Below the pieces are notes generated by a model. The model did not search any database. It had not been told where the DNA came from and was given only the letters and a program-made list of their open reading frames with translations. Source: Agelaius tricolor (lineage: Eukaryota; Chordata; Aves; Passeriformes; Icteridae). From it: a stretch of DNA of 64,000 nucleotides. Below, piece after piece: positions 12,443 to 24,930 of this stretch (its first letter is position 1; the number at the start of each line of letters is the position of its first letter). Location of the stretch: positions 2,666,001 through 2,730,000 of the forward strand of contig JALJCS010000037.1 in assembly GCA_023055355.1 (NCBI GenBank). The letters run 5' to 3'. The position numbers and the translations under genes are program-made.

Positions 12443-14254
12443 TTTTGATGGATGTTCCTCTCACACCACTGTGAGCCCCAGAGCTTCTCCTGCTTGACCA
12501 AGGAGCCTGCAGTCACTGAGGTGCCTCTCCTTGGGAGCCCCAGTGCTGTCCTTGCTCTGGAATCCTCAGTGCTCTGCTGGCACTGACACCTCCCATCCCT
12601 TCCCCACTGTTTCATTTCCAGCAGGCCCCTTTTTTCCAGTGGTTTCCAATCAACCAGCCACGATGGCTCCATTACATTAATTATCCCTTCCAAACCATCA
12701 GGCCCTGACCTTCTCTTTGGGTTCTTGTTTTCCCTCCTGTCACTGCTGTGCCATGACTGACTCTCCTGCTGGAAGGCTTTCAGAGAGGCTGAAAAGTGTT
12801 TTTGGAGATGCAGCCAAAGGGTTGTGCTCCCACAGGTGCCCCATGGTAACCTCCTGGCAAGGTTGTGCACAAAGCCATAATTAATTCATGCTGCCCTGAG
12901 CCAGCTCTGCAGTCCTGCAGCCCAGAAGTTTCCTCTCACTCAAGCTTTAAGCTCTTAAAGGAAATGTGTGAATTCAGTGCTGAGCCCAGCAGAGATACCC
13001 TGTCTCCCCAAGCAGCATCTCTGGGGGATCCCATTCCCTGAGGAGCTCTGCAGAGCCCTCCCCACCTGCCCTCCACCCTGCCCTGCCTGCACAGGGCTGC
13101 CTGGAGGAGGCTCCTCCCCCACCCCTGGGCAGGTTGGGGAATTCATCCCCCCCAGGGGCTGATTCCTATTTCCCTGTGTGTATTTCAGCTCCATGCCAGG
13201 TTCCTGTCATGCCCCTCTGGCACCAATATCCCATCACGTCCCACCAGCCTGCACCAAACAAATCAAACCTGCCTTGAATCCTGACTTCTCCAAGCATCTC
13301 TCATAGCCCAGGGAGGGACCTGCACCAAATCTGTGCCCTGAAACCCCACAGAGCCACAGAAACCTTGTGTCTCCCCCCTCTTTTGCACACAGCCAGGCAG
13401 TTTTGCAAGCAGAAGGGCTGATCAGGATGATCCTGCCAATTTGCCTCATCACCCACAAGATTTTCCTAATTTTGCTGAGATTTGGAACCACCCCAAGAGA
13501 CTTGATAGACTTTTTTATTTGGCTGTCAGTGCTGGCTCAGACTCTCTACTCCCCCACCACTTTGACAGGAGCCAGAGGAGTCTGGATGTTTGCACAGCAG
13601 ACACCTGGGAGGTGGATACACCAACAACTCCTGATCTCAGGTATAAATCACACCTGTGTGCTCTGCTGCCTGACAGTGGCAGCTCTATCCATCAGCAGAT
13701 CAATTATGCTGATCACATTGATAAATAACTCTCCTGTTGGTATAATGAGCTCTAGGTGTGAATGTGACTTGTCTAACATGCTGAGGGGCAGGATCACTCA
13801 TCCAGCATGAACTCAAGCAGAGTTCTTAACCCTGATTTTTAACCTGATGATTCCACCCAAGAAAACTTGTTCACCCATTCACCTTTATTGTTCTGCATCC
13901 GTTGCAAGTTTGGAGAAACTTCATGTCTGCCCTTCCCACTCTGGGCTTTTCCCCATCCCCAGGTGCTGCCATGTCAAGCAGAACCCACTCAAACACCCAG
14001 AAACGACTGGAAAGCTGCTGTTGGAAAGCAGAGATGCTCAAAAATCCTGCAGCTTCCTGTGGGCCAGGCCCTCACTGCTGCCCTCATCACCAACTTCCCC
14101 TGTGAGCACAAACCACATCTGGCACCCTGTGTCCTGCCTGTGCCCACAGCTGAGAGGAGGTGATGAGGTTCTGTCCCTTGGGTGATTCACAGGAGGTGAA
14201 TCACAGCAAGGAGCTGACAGGGCACTGGGGACTCGTCAGCCCTGCCCACAGTCC
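12443..14254. other. No gene seen
   Basis: Contains the second 80-bp dispersed repeat (13226). The 188-codon minus-strand frame at 12304-12870 runs into the family B LTR and is not a gene. The rest is featureless. Confidence 0.55.
13226..13306 (+). repeat. Dispersed 80-bp repeat, copy 2
   Basis: Partner of 11203-11283 at about 90% identity. Confidence 0.75.
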
Positions 14255-14260
14255 CTACAG

Positions 14261-14744
14261 TGTCACTGTGATAAAAAATCCTCTCTGCCCAGGATTTTCT
14301 CCTGGGAAGCTGAGAAGCCCCCAGAGAGGAATGAAAACAATAATTATCTGATTGCTGCTCCTGTGTTTGCTGCTTTGGAATGTGGTTTGGACATTGTTTA
14401 CCAACAGGTGAATGTTTGATTGGTTCCATGTGAATTGTTTTAATTTAATGACCAATCACAGCCAGCTGTGTCGAGGCTCTGAGGAGTCAAGGGTTTTTGT
14501 TATTCATTCTTGTGAAGCTTTCTAATCCTTTCTTTAGCATAGTTTTAGTATAGATATAATATAATATAATATAATATAATATAATATAATATAATATAAT
14601 ATAATATAATATAATATAATATAATATAATATAATATAATATAATATAATATAATATAATATAATATAATATAATATATCAGCCTTCTGAGAACATGGAG
14701 TCAGATTCTCATCTCTCACCCCATCCTGGGGACCCTCACAAACA
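14261..14744 (+). mobile_element. Solo LTR (family D) with expanded ATAAT tract
   Basis: Begins TGTCACTGTGATAAAAAATC and ends CCTCACAAACA. Flanks CTACAG/CCACAG give a 6-bp target duplication with one mismatch. The AT-rich spot before the 3' region, also seen in the sister LTRs, has grown here to about 25 ATAAT units. Confidence 0.85.
14555..14679. repeat. (ATAAT)n microsatellite inside an LTR
   Basis: About 25 pentamers, nearly perfect, in the LTR at 14261-14744. Sister LTRs have only a short ATATAATAT stretch there. Confidence 0.95.
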
Positions 14745-15002
14745 CCACAGCTCCCTGGGGTTGTCACCAGCACTGGGGAACAAGGTTGCTGTGCTGTCTC
14801 CTGTTAGTCCTAGGGGCTCAGGGTGGTGGAAATGGGAATGTTATCAGCCCAAGCAGGACCAGGGGACTCATCAGGGTCATCTCCTGAAGGCCTGGAGATG
14901 TGGCAGACCCTTCAGGCCCAAAGCTTTTCCATGCCTGGAGTCCATCCCAGCAGCTGTACCTAACAAAAAGGCGTCCTCTTTTTGTATTTGACTTTTCTGG
15001 GG

Positions 15003-15118
15003 GGTTGGAAATGACCTTAAAAACCATCTCACCCCCCTCCTACCATGGGCAGGGACACCTTCCACTACACCAGGTTGCTCAGACCTGGCCTTGGATGCTT
15101 ACAGGGATGGGGCACTCT
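15003..15118 (-). mobile_element. CR1 3' fragment, diverged
   Basis: GGTTGGAAATGACCTTAAAA and CCATGGGCAGGGACACCTTC match the reverse complement of the CR1 3' end; only about 115 bp survive. Confidence 0.75.
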
Positions 15119-15206
15119 ATGATTTGAAGATGATTCCAGGATTTTCTGCAAACCCAGCTCCTCCAGCAAGCCCTGGAGCTCAGCCAGGGAAGGGCTTTGA
15201 GCAGCT

Positions 15207-15376
15207 TTATCAGCACCCCGTGTGACACGGCGGGGCACGGGGTGTCAGCGCTGCTCCCTGCTCGGTGATAAGGCTGTCACAGAGCCCTCCCAGGCTGCAC
15301 ACACCCCGGGATGCCTTTTTTATCATCACCCATTATCACCCATTTCCTACTGATAAGGAGCTGGGACACAGATAAA
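15207..15376. promoter_or_regulatory. Cluster of six GATA-type motifs in non-repetitive DNA
   Basis: TTATCA at 15208, TGATAA at 15267, TTATCA at 15320 and 15333, TGATAA at 15351 and AGATAA at 15370. The spacing is irregular and this is not a tandem repeat, so it may be a real enhancer-like element. Motif counting only. Confidence 0.3.
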
Positions 15377-15631
15377 GCCAGCCTGCACTGGAGCCTCACC
15401 CATCACTGAGTGTGTGCTGCCCTGTTTGAGCAGTGACTGCAGCTCATAAATAACTCTCTCTTTTACAGCACCCAGGGAAGTGTCACCAATCCCCGGGGAC
15501 ACACATTGTTCCAGTCATCACTCCCCAGAGCCAGGGAAAAGAACATTCCAAAGGATGGCTTGGTGTGTGCAAAGTGCCTCGTGGTTGATGCAGGGCAGGC
15601 AGGTGCTGGTACAGAGCTGAGCATGGGAAAT

Positions 15632-16330
15632 CCTGAGCTGGGAGGGACCCCAAGGATCATCAAATCCAGCCCCTGAGCTGGAAGGGACCCCAAAGATCAT
15701 CAAATCCAGCCCCTGAGCTGGAAGGGACCCCAAAGATCATCAAATCCAGCCCCTGTCCCTGCCCAGCCCCTGTCCCAGCAACCCCAGCCTGGGCATCCCT
15801 GGCAGCGCTGCCCAAAGGCTCCTGGAGCTCTGGCAGCCTCGGGGCCGTGCCCATTCCCTGGGGAGCCTGGGCAGTGCCAGCACCCTCTGGGGGAAGAACC
15901 TTGCCCTGAGCTCAGCCTGAGCTGCCCTGGCCCAGCCCCAGCCGTGCCCTGGCTCCTGTCCCTGGCCCAGAGCAGAGATGGGAGCTGCCCCTCGGGAGGA
16001 GCTGCAGCCCCGGGGAGCTCTGCCCTCACTCTGCTCCAGCTGAACAACCCCAGAGCCCTCAGCTGCTCCTCACAGCCCCTGCAGACCCTTCCCCATCCCT
16101 GTGCCCTCTTTTGGACACTCTCACACCTTTAGATCCTCATTGCAGTGCCCAAAACTCCCCCAGCACTTGAGGCCGGCCCGGCCCAGAGCAGGACAATCCC
16201 TCCCTGGCCTGAGCACTGACGCTGTCCCTGATGGCCCCAGGACAGGGATGTCCCTCCTGGCTCCAGGGCACTGCTGACTCAGATCCAGCTGACCAATCCA
16301 GCACCCCCAGATCCTTTCCAAGTTGCTGCT
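15632..16330 (-). mobile_element. CR1 fragment with triplicated 3' end
   Basis: Long reverse-oriented CR1 (about 700 bp). Its terminal 40 bp (CCTGAGCTGGAAGGGACCCC...) occurs three times in tandem at 15632, 15672 and 15712, then the body continues once. Confidence 0.88.
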
Positions 16331-17163
16331 CTGTGTTTTCCTCCAGCCCTTTCCCCTGGCTCCATTGTTAGCCTGGGAATTCCCACTGCAGATCAAGAGC
16401 TGCACAAACCCAGGCTGGTTTGTTTTTCCACCCTGTAAATAACCCTCATTTCCCAGCCTGCCAAGTGGAAGCAGCTGTTTGAGCAGTAAGGTGCTTATCT
16501 GGAAATGTAAAGCCCTTGAATGAGCTGTTCCAGAGCGGGGAGCTCAGATCCGGTAACCCAGGCTATTTTTAAGTCTCTTGTTTTATTCAACACAGCTGAA
16601 TTTCCATGCTAGCCCAGTGCTAGCATGGATGTGGGATATAAATAGAAATTAATCCAGGCCTGGTCACAGTTATCTCCTGCAGCCCTTGCTCCTGGCAGCC
16701 AGACAGGGGAGGAAGGACCCAGACGTCACCAGGAACATGAGCAGCCTTGGCCCTGCTCACACAACAGAGATGAGGTCACCTCTTTGTAAGGAAAAAATGT
16801 CAAAAATGTCTTAACCCGGACAAAAAGAGGCCTGGGAGCTCATCCCACACACAGCTTGGCACCCACTGTGGGAAGAGAAGGATGGTGCTTACAGCAAAGT
16901 CTGCTCTGTTGCTGCTCCAAGCTTCTTTGGCTCCCAGTATGCCACTGAGGGAATGGGCACCTCTGGGTGGTAAAATGGGATGAATTCCCTGGCCAAGGAT
17001 ACACAGGGAAAAGGATGGTGGGAGGAGATAAAATCCAAAAGGTAGTGCCAAGCATGGGGAAGAAAATATATAGTATTATATATATTACATTAAAAATATA
17101 ATATGTAATCCTATACAAATATAATCCTAGAATCCTGTTCCAAGGAGTGTTGTGGACCTAAAT
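16331..17163. other. No gene seen; short palindrome at 16603
   Basis: Non-repetitive mixed DNA ending in an AT-rich stretch (17070-17130). Confidence 0.5.
16603..16629. repeat. Perfect short palindrome
   Basis: Arms TCCATGCTAGC and GCTAGCATGGA, 11 bp each, around a 5-bp loop CCAGT, in otherwise unremarkable DNA. Confidence 0.85.
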
Positions 17164-17560
17164 CATAGACTCACAGGTTTAGGTTGGAAGAGACCTTAAA
17201 TCCCATCCCATCCCACCCCTGCCATGGCAGGGACACCTCCCACTGTCCCAGGTGCTCCCAGCCCTGTCCAGCCTGGCCTTGGGCACTGCCAGGGATCCAG
17301 GGGCAGCCCCAGCTGCTCTGGGCACCCTGTGCCAGGGCCTGCCCACCCTCACAGGGAACAATTCCTAATTCCCAATATCCCATCCATCCCTGCCCTCTGG
17401 CACTGGGAGCCATTCCCTGGGTCCTGTCCCTCCATCCCTTGTCCCCAGTCCCTCTCCAGCTCTCCTGGAACCTCTTTGGGCCCTGCAAGGCCTCTGAGCT
17501 CTCCCTGGAGCTTTTCTATCCTCTCCAGGTGAGCACCCCCAGCTCTCCCGGCCTTTTCTC
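17164..17560 (-). mobile_element. CR1 3' fragment
   Basis: Starts TAGACTCACAGGTTTAGGTT and continues through CCATGGCAGGGACACCTCCC and CTCTCCAGCTCTCCTGGAAC; about 400 bp, truncated. A TG/TA repeat follows its truncated end. Confidence 0.9.
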
Positions 17561-17577
17561 ATAATATATTTCATATT

Positions 17578-17578
17578 A

Positions 17579-17630
<52 letters not shown>
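17578..17630. repeat. (TG)n(TA)n microsatellite
   Basis: TGTGTG followed by about 22 TA units, next to the truncated end of a CR1. Confidence 0.95.
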
Positions 17631-17632
<2 letters not shown>

Positions 17633-18084
17633 GTCGATGGGTACAAGAGAATCACCAAATTCCAGCATTTTCCCAAAGCCTGGCTATTCCACAACAGGGG
17701 CTGCTCAGAGGATTTGTTTCCCTTTTCCCAACCAGAGTAAACAAAGGTGCTGCCAGCTGGCAGCCGAGGAGAAATCTGCACAGGGATTCATTCAGCCACA
17801 GCATCCTCCAAAGCAGCTGCACATCTGGGAAACCTCCACACCTCACAGGCCTCCCTGCCAGCTGCCAGCACATCTGGACCAGCTCTGCCCCAGAGCTCCC
17901 CCTGCCCCAAAAGGGGCCTTGGGGTGGGTTTGGATCCAACAGCAGCTCCTGGGTCACCCCCTGTTGCTCTGCCAGGTTTCAGAGGTCAGGGCCGTGGATG
18001 TGGCTCTGATCCTGCAGGATTGTCCAGAGCTGGATTGGTTTTACTCCTTCTGCACAAATTGTCTTTTTTTTTTAATCTTAGATT

Positions 18085-18175
18085 TCCCTGTGGCTCCAGA
18101 CAAGCCAGGCACAGCTCAAACTTTAAAATTTCCCTGATTAACCACATCCCAAACCAATCCCAGAGCTTCCCAAGG
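18085..18175 (+). repeat. Dispersed repeat shared with 20928-21025
   Basis: TTTCCCTGTGGCTCCAGACA and TTCCCTGATTAACCACATCC AAACCAATCCCA occur at both places. Together with the GGTTTCAGAGGTC box shared by 17976 and 19089, this suggests several rounds of local duplication in 17.9-21 kb. Confidence 0.7.
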
Positions 18176-18774
18176 AGCAGCCTCTCCCTGATCCTTCTTT
18201 GAACTGGCATCTCCCAGCCCAGCACAATCAGCTTTAGGGAAGGGGCTGCACAGAGAATTCTGGATAAAAATAGTTAACAATAAATCAGTAGTAGTTAATA
18301 ATAAACCATAATAAAGCTAATAGTTTAAAATAGTTAAAAAAGGGGGATCTTTGCCTCAAATGCTTTGTGGGGGGATTCCGAGCCCTAAAACAGGGGAAGG
18401 GTTTTGAGAAGGGCTGGCTCCCTATCCAGGGGAAGCCTGGGATAAAGCCCAGCTCATCCCAACCTGCCCAGGACTGAGTTCCCCAGCAGCAGATTTTGCC
18501 ACAGTAATTTCTAACACAGATTTTCCATCCTCTGCAGGAGCTGCTGCTGCAGTGCCAATGGATGTGGCACCACGGAGCTGCTGGGATGGATTAGGGACAG
18601 AGCTTTTGCCACCAGAAATATGGATGAATGCTAATTTATAAACCTCCCTTTAACTCACAGCCTATCAGAGGAAATGAATTCCAAACCATTCTCCAGGAAA
18701 ATAACAGCTCTGGCAAATTTCATCAGGACAACGTTTAATCTCCCTCATACTTTGTCATTTTTTACCCTGTTTAA

Positions 18775-19020
18775 AATAGGGTAAAAAATATAAAAAAATA
18801 TTTATAATATTTTTAAAATATTTAACAATATATATTGTTAAAATTTTTAACAATATAAAAATATAAAAATATTTAATAGTAAAATATAAACATATTTAAC
18901 AATATACAATATTGTTATATTGTTATATTTAAAATATATAACAATATAAAATATTTAACAATATATAAAATAAAAATAATTTTTAAAAATATTTAACAAT
19001 AAAATATTTAACAATAAATC
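18775..19020. repeat. AT-rich tract of AATATTTAACAATATA type
   Basis: Imperfect 8-12 bp units with TTTAACAATAT. A direct repeat of about 70 bp (AACAATAAATCAGTAGTAGT...) lies at 18279-18350 and 19008-19078, bracketing it. Confidence 0.85.
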
Positions 19021-19509
19021 AGTAGTAGTTAATAATAAATCATAATAATAGTTAAAAATAGTTTAAAAAGGGGGATCTTGCTGGGCCAGGTTTCAGAGGT
19101 CTGGGCAGTGGATGTGACTCTGATTTCTTCAGGAGGCAACAAACAGCACAAGGGGCTGTCCCTGAAATGGGAGGAAAATGCCTGGGCTGAGCAGGAGGTG
19201 GAAAAATGAGGAATAAAAGCACAGGAGAGCAGAGCCTGGAGCAGAGCTGGTGCCCCCTGCTCCCCCTGGGCACCCAGCCTGGTCCTGCTGTGGAAATATC
19301 CCAAAAACTGGCACATCCCAGCCATTGGCCAGGGAACAGTGAGCACTGACAGGGAGGGACCCTCAGGAGGCTCCCTGGCTCCAGGGAGATGCAGGAGGGC
19401 CCCAGGGGCACTGTGCATCACCAGCTGCCCAGGGCACAGGGGGAGGCATCCCCTGCCCCTTCCAGGGGTGACTCCTGCACTCCCTGCTTCTGGCCACCCT
19501 TCCACCTCA

Positions 19510-19895
19510 TGTCACAGACATCTTTTATGGAAAATCCTTTCCTTAGGATTTATTTCTCCTGAGAGGCTGAAAGGCCTCAGGAACAAAATGCAACCAATGG
19601 TTATCTGCTGCTGTGGAATGCAACAGGGGCATCTGGGATTGGCCTCATGTGGTTGTTTCTCATTAATGGCCAATCACAGTCAGCTGGCTCTGACTCTCTG
19701 TCTGAAACACAAACCTTTGTTATTCATTCTTTCCTATTCTATTCTTAGCCAGCCTTCTGATGAAATCCTTTCTTCTATTCTTTTAGTATAGTTTTAATGT
19801 AATATATCTCATAAAATAATCAATCAGCCTTCTGAAACATGGAGTCAGATCCTCATCCCTTCCCTCATCCTGGGACCCCTGTGAACACAGTCACA
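19510..19895 (+). mobile_element. Solo LTR (family D)
   Basis: Begins TGTCACAGACATC and ends CACAGTCACA, with CACCTCA directly repeated on both sides. 386 bp. Very close to the copy at 26510-26893 and related to those at 14261 and 35279. Confidence 0.87.
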
Positions 19896-19902
19896 CACCT
19901 CA

Positions 19903-21902
19903 GACTGCTCTGGATTCTGTGACCTGCCCTGCCTGTGCTGAGGCTGATGAAATCAGTTTGTCTCAGAGGGGTGGCTCAGGCCTCTGGTTGGGGTTTTCCA
20001 AGCTCCACAACCCACACCACAGAGGGTGGTGAAGTCCCACTGCCGATCTGCCGGGGTGGTTCTCAAGCCCCATGCTGAGGCTTCAGCATCGCAGAAGTTT
20101 TGGCTGCCTGGGCTCTTTGCAAAGACATCAATTTCACCCTCTAACAGGCACAGCAAACTTGATTTCAGGCCCACTTACAATGCTGTAAATCCAGGCTAAC
20201 CATATTAAACTCAGGGCAGCTGATGCCAGAGACTTAAAACCACCACGAGTAAAAGTCACCTCAGGTGTGTGCAGCCAACAGCCTGGCCCGAGGCCACCCT
20301 AGGCTGCTTTACAAAGCAGCTCAGAGAAATTTCTCTATAAATGTTCCATTAATATTAACAGCTAAATCCCTGGCCTGCTTTAAAACCCTCAGCCCCACCT
20401 AAGTTAGCAGCAAGAGTTGTGATTTAATTTGCTCCCAAGGCTGCCAGAGCACAGCAGCAGTGGCTGCACGCTGATGTAGCTCCCCTGGAGTTAATCACAT
20501 TTATTTCTGTCTCTAACAGGGGTATTAACACTGCCCTGGCTGAGGAACAACCTCTTGCTCCATCCCTTTTCAAGGCACAGGAGAAAATCTGAATGGAAAC
20601 TACCATGTGCTACTTCTCCTTCAAATTTTCACCTAAATTTCACCTAGAGAAAAATTCCCCAGCAGTAGGAAAACTAGTGGGTTATTTTCTCCTTCAAGAA
20701 ATTATTTTTGAGGCTTTCTAGAAATCTCCCACCATGAGGAAGAACTTTAAGTAAAACACACCCTGAAGCTGATGCATCAGTCATTGAGCTATGCCCAAAA
20801 CAAGGGGTACATCAGGAAATATTATTTTTTTAATTAATTTAAGGAAAGACCTTTTTTCCTGAAACAAAGGTAGCAGCAGCCAAGCACAGCCCTGGTCCAT
20901 CCTGCCCCTAATAAATCCTTTGGCACAGATTTCCCTGTGGCTCCAGACAAGCTGGGCTCAGCAAGGTGCAGCTCAAACCTTAAAATTTCCCTGATTAACC
21001 ACATCCCAAACCAATCCCAAAGCAATGGTTTCACTGAGGTGAGGAGGAGGACTTAAACACAATTTCATGTAATTAATAACTATTTAATAACTATTACCAT
21101 TTCATGTAATTAATAACTATTTAAACAGAACAGCCTGAGCCAGAGGGAGTTCCTTGCCAGCTGCCTCTCTGTCCATGTCCCACTAAACCCAGCCTGGGCA
21201 CTGGTTTGTACTGGTGTGATTGCACTGGTGCCCACACTAGCACAGCTTTTACAGACAAGGCAAATTTGGGCTTTTGAATTGTTTCAGATCCTGAGAACAG
21301 TCGATTTTAGTTTCTGTTCAGTACGTGAACAGCCTGAAACCTGAAACCAGAAAGAAATCAGAGAGAAGCAGAAGAGTGGGCAGCTTGTAAGAGAAAAGAA
21401 AGGCTCAGCAGCAAAACCTCCCCATTCAGAAAAATAGAAAGTGTTAGGAAGACCCAGCAGAGTGGCAAAAGAAGACATTCAGAAAATCAGAATGAGAATT
21501 ACAACACCTAGAAATGAGGATATCAGGGTAAATGCCACCTGAGAGTGGCATGAGGATTCAGTGATAAATGTTAAGATGTTAATGAGATAAATAAATGTAA
21601 ATAAAAGGGTAAAGAGAAATGCCAAAAAAAGGGGTTCTGCATTCTTCTGAACTAAGAGAAGAAAAGCAAACAAGGGAAAGCCACAGTATTAAACACCCTT
21701 CTGGTTTCAGTTTTCTGAGAGAAAACCCACGCTTCATTCTCCCCATGTGCCCAACAACAAGGCAGGAATAAACTAAAAATAAAGGTTGTCTGTAATACAG
21801 TTCTTTATTTATTTATCTATTTATTTTTAAAAGCATCAAATACTCTGGTATTGAATACTTTGGTAGTTAAAGGGTAAAAGGCTCCAAGAGCTACCAGGCA
21901 CC
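19903..21902. other. No gene seen
   Basis: Holds one local repeat (20928-21025) and a short tandem pair of ATTTCATGTAATTAATAACT at 21064 and 21101. 21240-21780 is purine-rich and may be unique. Confidence 0.5.
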
Positions 21903-22560
21903 CCAAAACGTCCTTGCAGACAGTGCAAGGGGTCCAGAGAAAGGGCAGTGATGAGCTGGTCACCCTGAGGGAAGAGGAGCAGGGATGGTCAGGAACATCC
22001 AAAGAACACTCTGTGCATGAGCTCTCAGATGGTGCAATGGCAGGGGACACCCCAATGACCTTACTCAAGACTAAACTGTGCCACATAAAATCCCTTCTGA
22101 CACCCATCTGGCTGTTGGGATAAGAAGGAAGGTGAAATATCTCAATTTATCAGGGTTTTGGGCACTGTTTTCCATGTAAGGCCTGGGGGTTTGGGTTTTC
22201 TATGTAAGGCCTTCTTTGCCTGGGCTTTTATGGCCCAAAACCTCCTTACAGACAGTGCAAGGGGGCCAGAGGAAGGGCAGTGATGAGCTGGTCACCCTGA
22301 GGGAAGTGGAGCAGGGATGGTCAGGAACATCCAAAGAACACTCTGTGCATGAGCCCTCAGATGGTGCAATGGCAGGGGACACCCCAATGACCTAAATGAC
22401 ATTTATTCTTTAGTCAAGACTAAACTGTGCCACATCAAAATCTTTCTGACACCCATCTGGCTGTGGGGATAAGACGGAAGGTGAAATATCCCAATTTATG
22501 AGGGTCTTGGGCACTGTTTTCCATGTACACCTGGGTTTTCCATGTAAGGCCTGGTTTCCC
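21903..22560. repeat. Tandem duplication, unit about 332 bp
   Basis: 21903-22200 and 22236-22560 align closely (CAGTGATGAGCTGGTCACCC, TCCAAAGAACACTCTGTGCA, ACTAAACTGTGCCACAT). The second copy has an extra TAAATGACATTTATTCTTTA. Confidence 0.9.
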
Positions 22561-22819
22561 GGGTTTTTATGGCCACCCTACATGGCACAGGCTACTGAAG
22601 AGCACACACACAAGTCCTTGAAGCTCTGAGCTGTTTGTTCCTTCATTTCTGGGAGGAGAGGAGGTCCCTCCAGAGGAGCTGCATGGAATTTTTATCCGGA
22701 GTTCTGCAGGCAAATTATCCCAAAATACTCTTCCTTCCGATGGTGCCAGTAGTGGCTGGAGGTGCCCTGCCAAGGAGGGCAGCAGCAGGGAGGCTGGGCA
22801 GGGAGATGGCTCCCACACC

Positions 22820-23330
22820 AATGGAATGATTGGTGCACACATCATTGGAATGATAGTTCACACACTGTTGGATTGGTTCACACAACGTTGGAGTGATTGG
22901 CTCCCACACCAATGGAATGATTGGTGCACACATCATTGGAATGATGGTTCACACACCATTGGATTGGTTCACACAACGTTGGAATGATTGGCTCCCACAC
23001 CAATGGAATTGGTTCACACACCAATGGAATGATTGGTTCACACAACGTTGGAATGATTGGCTTACACAATGTTGGAATGATTGGTTCACACAGCATTGGA
23101 ATGATTGGCTTACACAAGGTTGGAGTGATTGGCTCCCACACCATTAGAATGATTGGCTCACACAAGGTTGGAGTGATTGGCTCCCACACCATTGGAATGA
23201 TTGATTGGCTCACACAACGTTGGAGTGATTGGCTCCCACATCAATGGAATGATTGGCTTACACATCAATGGAATGATTGGCTTACACAACATTTGAATGA
23301 TTGATTGGCTCCCACACCATTGGAATGATT
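22820..23330. repeat. CCAAT-box minisatellite
   Basis: Units of about 22-26 bp: GGAATGATTGGCTCACACA with variants (CTCCCACACCA, TTCACACAACGTT). I count 18 GATTGG, that is CCAATC on the minus strand, in about 500 bp. Confidence 0.93.
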
Positions 23331-24181
23331 GACAGACAGCAGGGATGGAACACACCCTGAGGGAGCTCCTGCCTTGGCGCTGCTGCCTGGGCATGTGCCA
23401 AACCCAGCTGGCATCACTGCCAACGCCTGCCCGTGCCCCACAGGGGACAAACCACTCTGCTGATGCAGCCCAGGGCTCTGCCACGTCTGCTCCTCCTCCT
23501 GAAACCTCGCTGGGCAGGGCATTTTCCATGTCATGGCTGGCTCTTCTGAGCTGGGTGGGTGTCTCTCTTCCCTCTCAGCAAGGACGTCACCTTGCCAAGG
23601 GCTGGGGAAGGGAAAGGATTTTGGGGATTTTGCCATAAAAAGCTTGGAGTCATCTTGATCTCTCCTCAATTTGCCAATGTTGGGATAGATTACTCAAAAA
23701 TATCCTGTTTCCAAGGACTGGAGAGGAAGAGCCAGGCTGGGCTGGTGGCACAAAGAGGCTACCGAGGTGTCAAGAGCCACAAGCGGCTGAAGAGTGTTTG
23801 ATACAACAGGAATTCCCCACCGTCCATGCCAAGAACAAAGCATCTGGAGAAGCACAGCGCCAGCTTTGGCTCCCAAAACATTCCTTTTCCATGTCTTGTC
23901 ATCCACAGCCATGGATTGCCATTGCAAGGGTCTTCTGGGCACTCTGCCCCTCATGCCAGGCCTCTGCAGGAAGCCCTGTGGGGACACTGGGCTTTCCTCT
24001 GCACAGGATCAGATCCCTAAATGCACTTTCCCTGCTTTATTCCCTTCCAAACAAGCTGGTGTTCCATGAAAGGCGTCACCACAGAGCTAAGCTGGAGTTC
24101 TGGGAGAAGAGCAGGTGTAGCAGGGCTGAGGGTAAAATCCACAAAGTGGGAAAATTTGGGGCATTTCTCTAAAAGGGCTCT

Positions 24182-24487
24182 GAGGGAGCTGTTGAGGGGC
24201 TTTGGATGGGGGTCTGGAATGATGGGACAAGGGAAAATGGTTTTAAAATGACAGTGAGCAGGGCTAGGTTGGATTTTAGAATTAAATTCTTCCCTGGGAG
24301 GGTGGGCAGGCCCTGGCACAGGGTGCCCAGAGCAGCTGGGGCTGCCCCTGCATCCCTGGCAGTGCCCAAGGCCAGGCTGGACAGGGCTGGGAGCACCTGG
24401 GACAGTGGGAGGTGTCCCTGCCATGGCAGGGGTGGCACTGGGTGGGATTTAAGGTTCCTTCCAACCCAAAACTGAAAGTCTATGATT
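24182..24487 (+). mobile_element. CR1 3' fragment
   Basis: GAGGTGTCCCTGCCATGGCA, GGTTCCTTCCAACCCAAA and a terminal TCTATGATTT define the 3' end. Confidence 0.9.
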
Positions 24488-24640
24488 TAGCTCCACAACT
24501 CTCCTTGGAACAGCTGTGGATTAATTCAAGCCTGTGCAGAGCCCACAGGTCATAGAGAGGATCTGAAATGGCATCAGGCTGGTTGGTGGCTGGAGATGGG
24601 GTCCCTCAGGACCCTCAGGTGACATTCTGTGCTCATGGGC

Positions 24641-24930
24641 AGTAGGAATTGGGATGGATGACAGGCTGTTTGCAGCACATGGATTCATGTGGCAACTCAT
24701 TTTTTAGAGATTTTTGCACATCTGGAGTAGAATCAAGATGCTGAGGAGTCTCTTTGTCAGTAAAATTGTGGTTTCACATCAGCACTGGGAGAACTGCCCT
24801 GCTTTTTCCAAAATCCTGGAGCTCTGGATGCTGTGCCACAGAAACTATGGGCTAAAGCTGCCTGACACAAAGTGCTGAGCACTTCTGGCTGTAATTTGCT
24901 GCTTACAAGGGGACTGAGCTGTTCTGGAAA
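24641..24930 (+). repeat. Dispersed direct repeat, copy 1
   Basis: GTAGGAATTGGG, GATGACAGGCTGTTTGCAGC and GTGGTTTCACATCAGCACTG; about 95% like 27626-27905. Confidence 0.85.
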
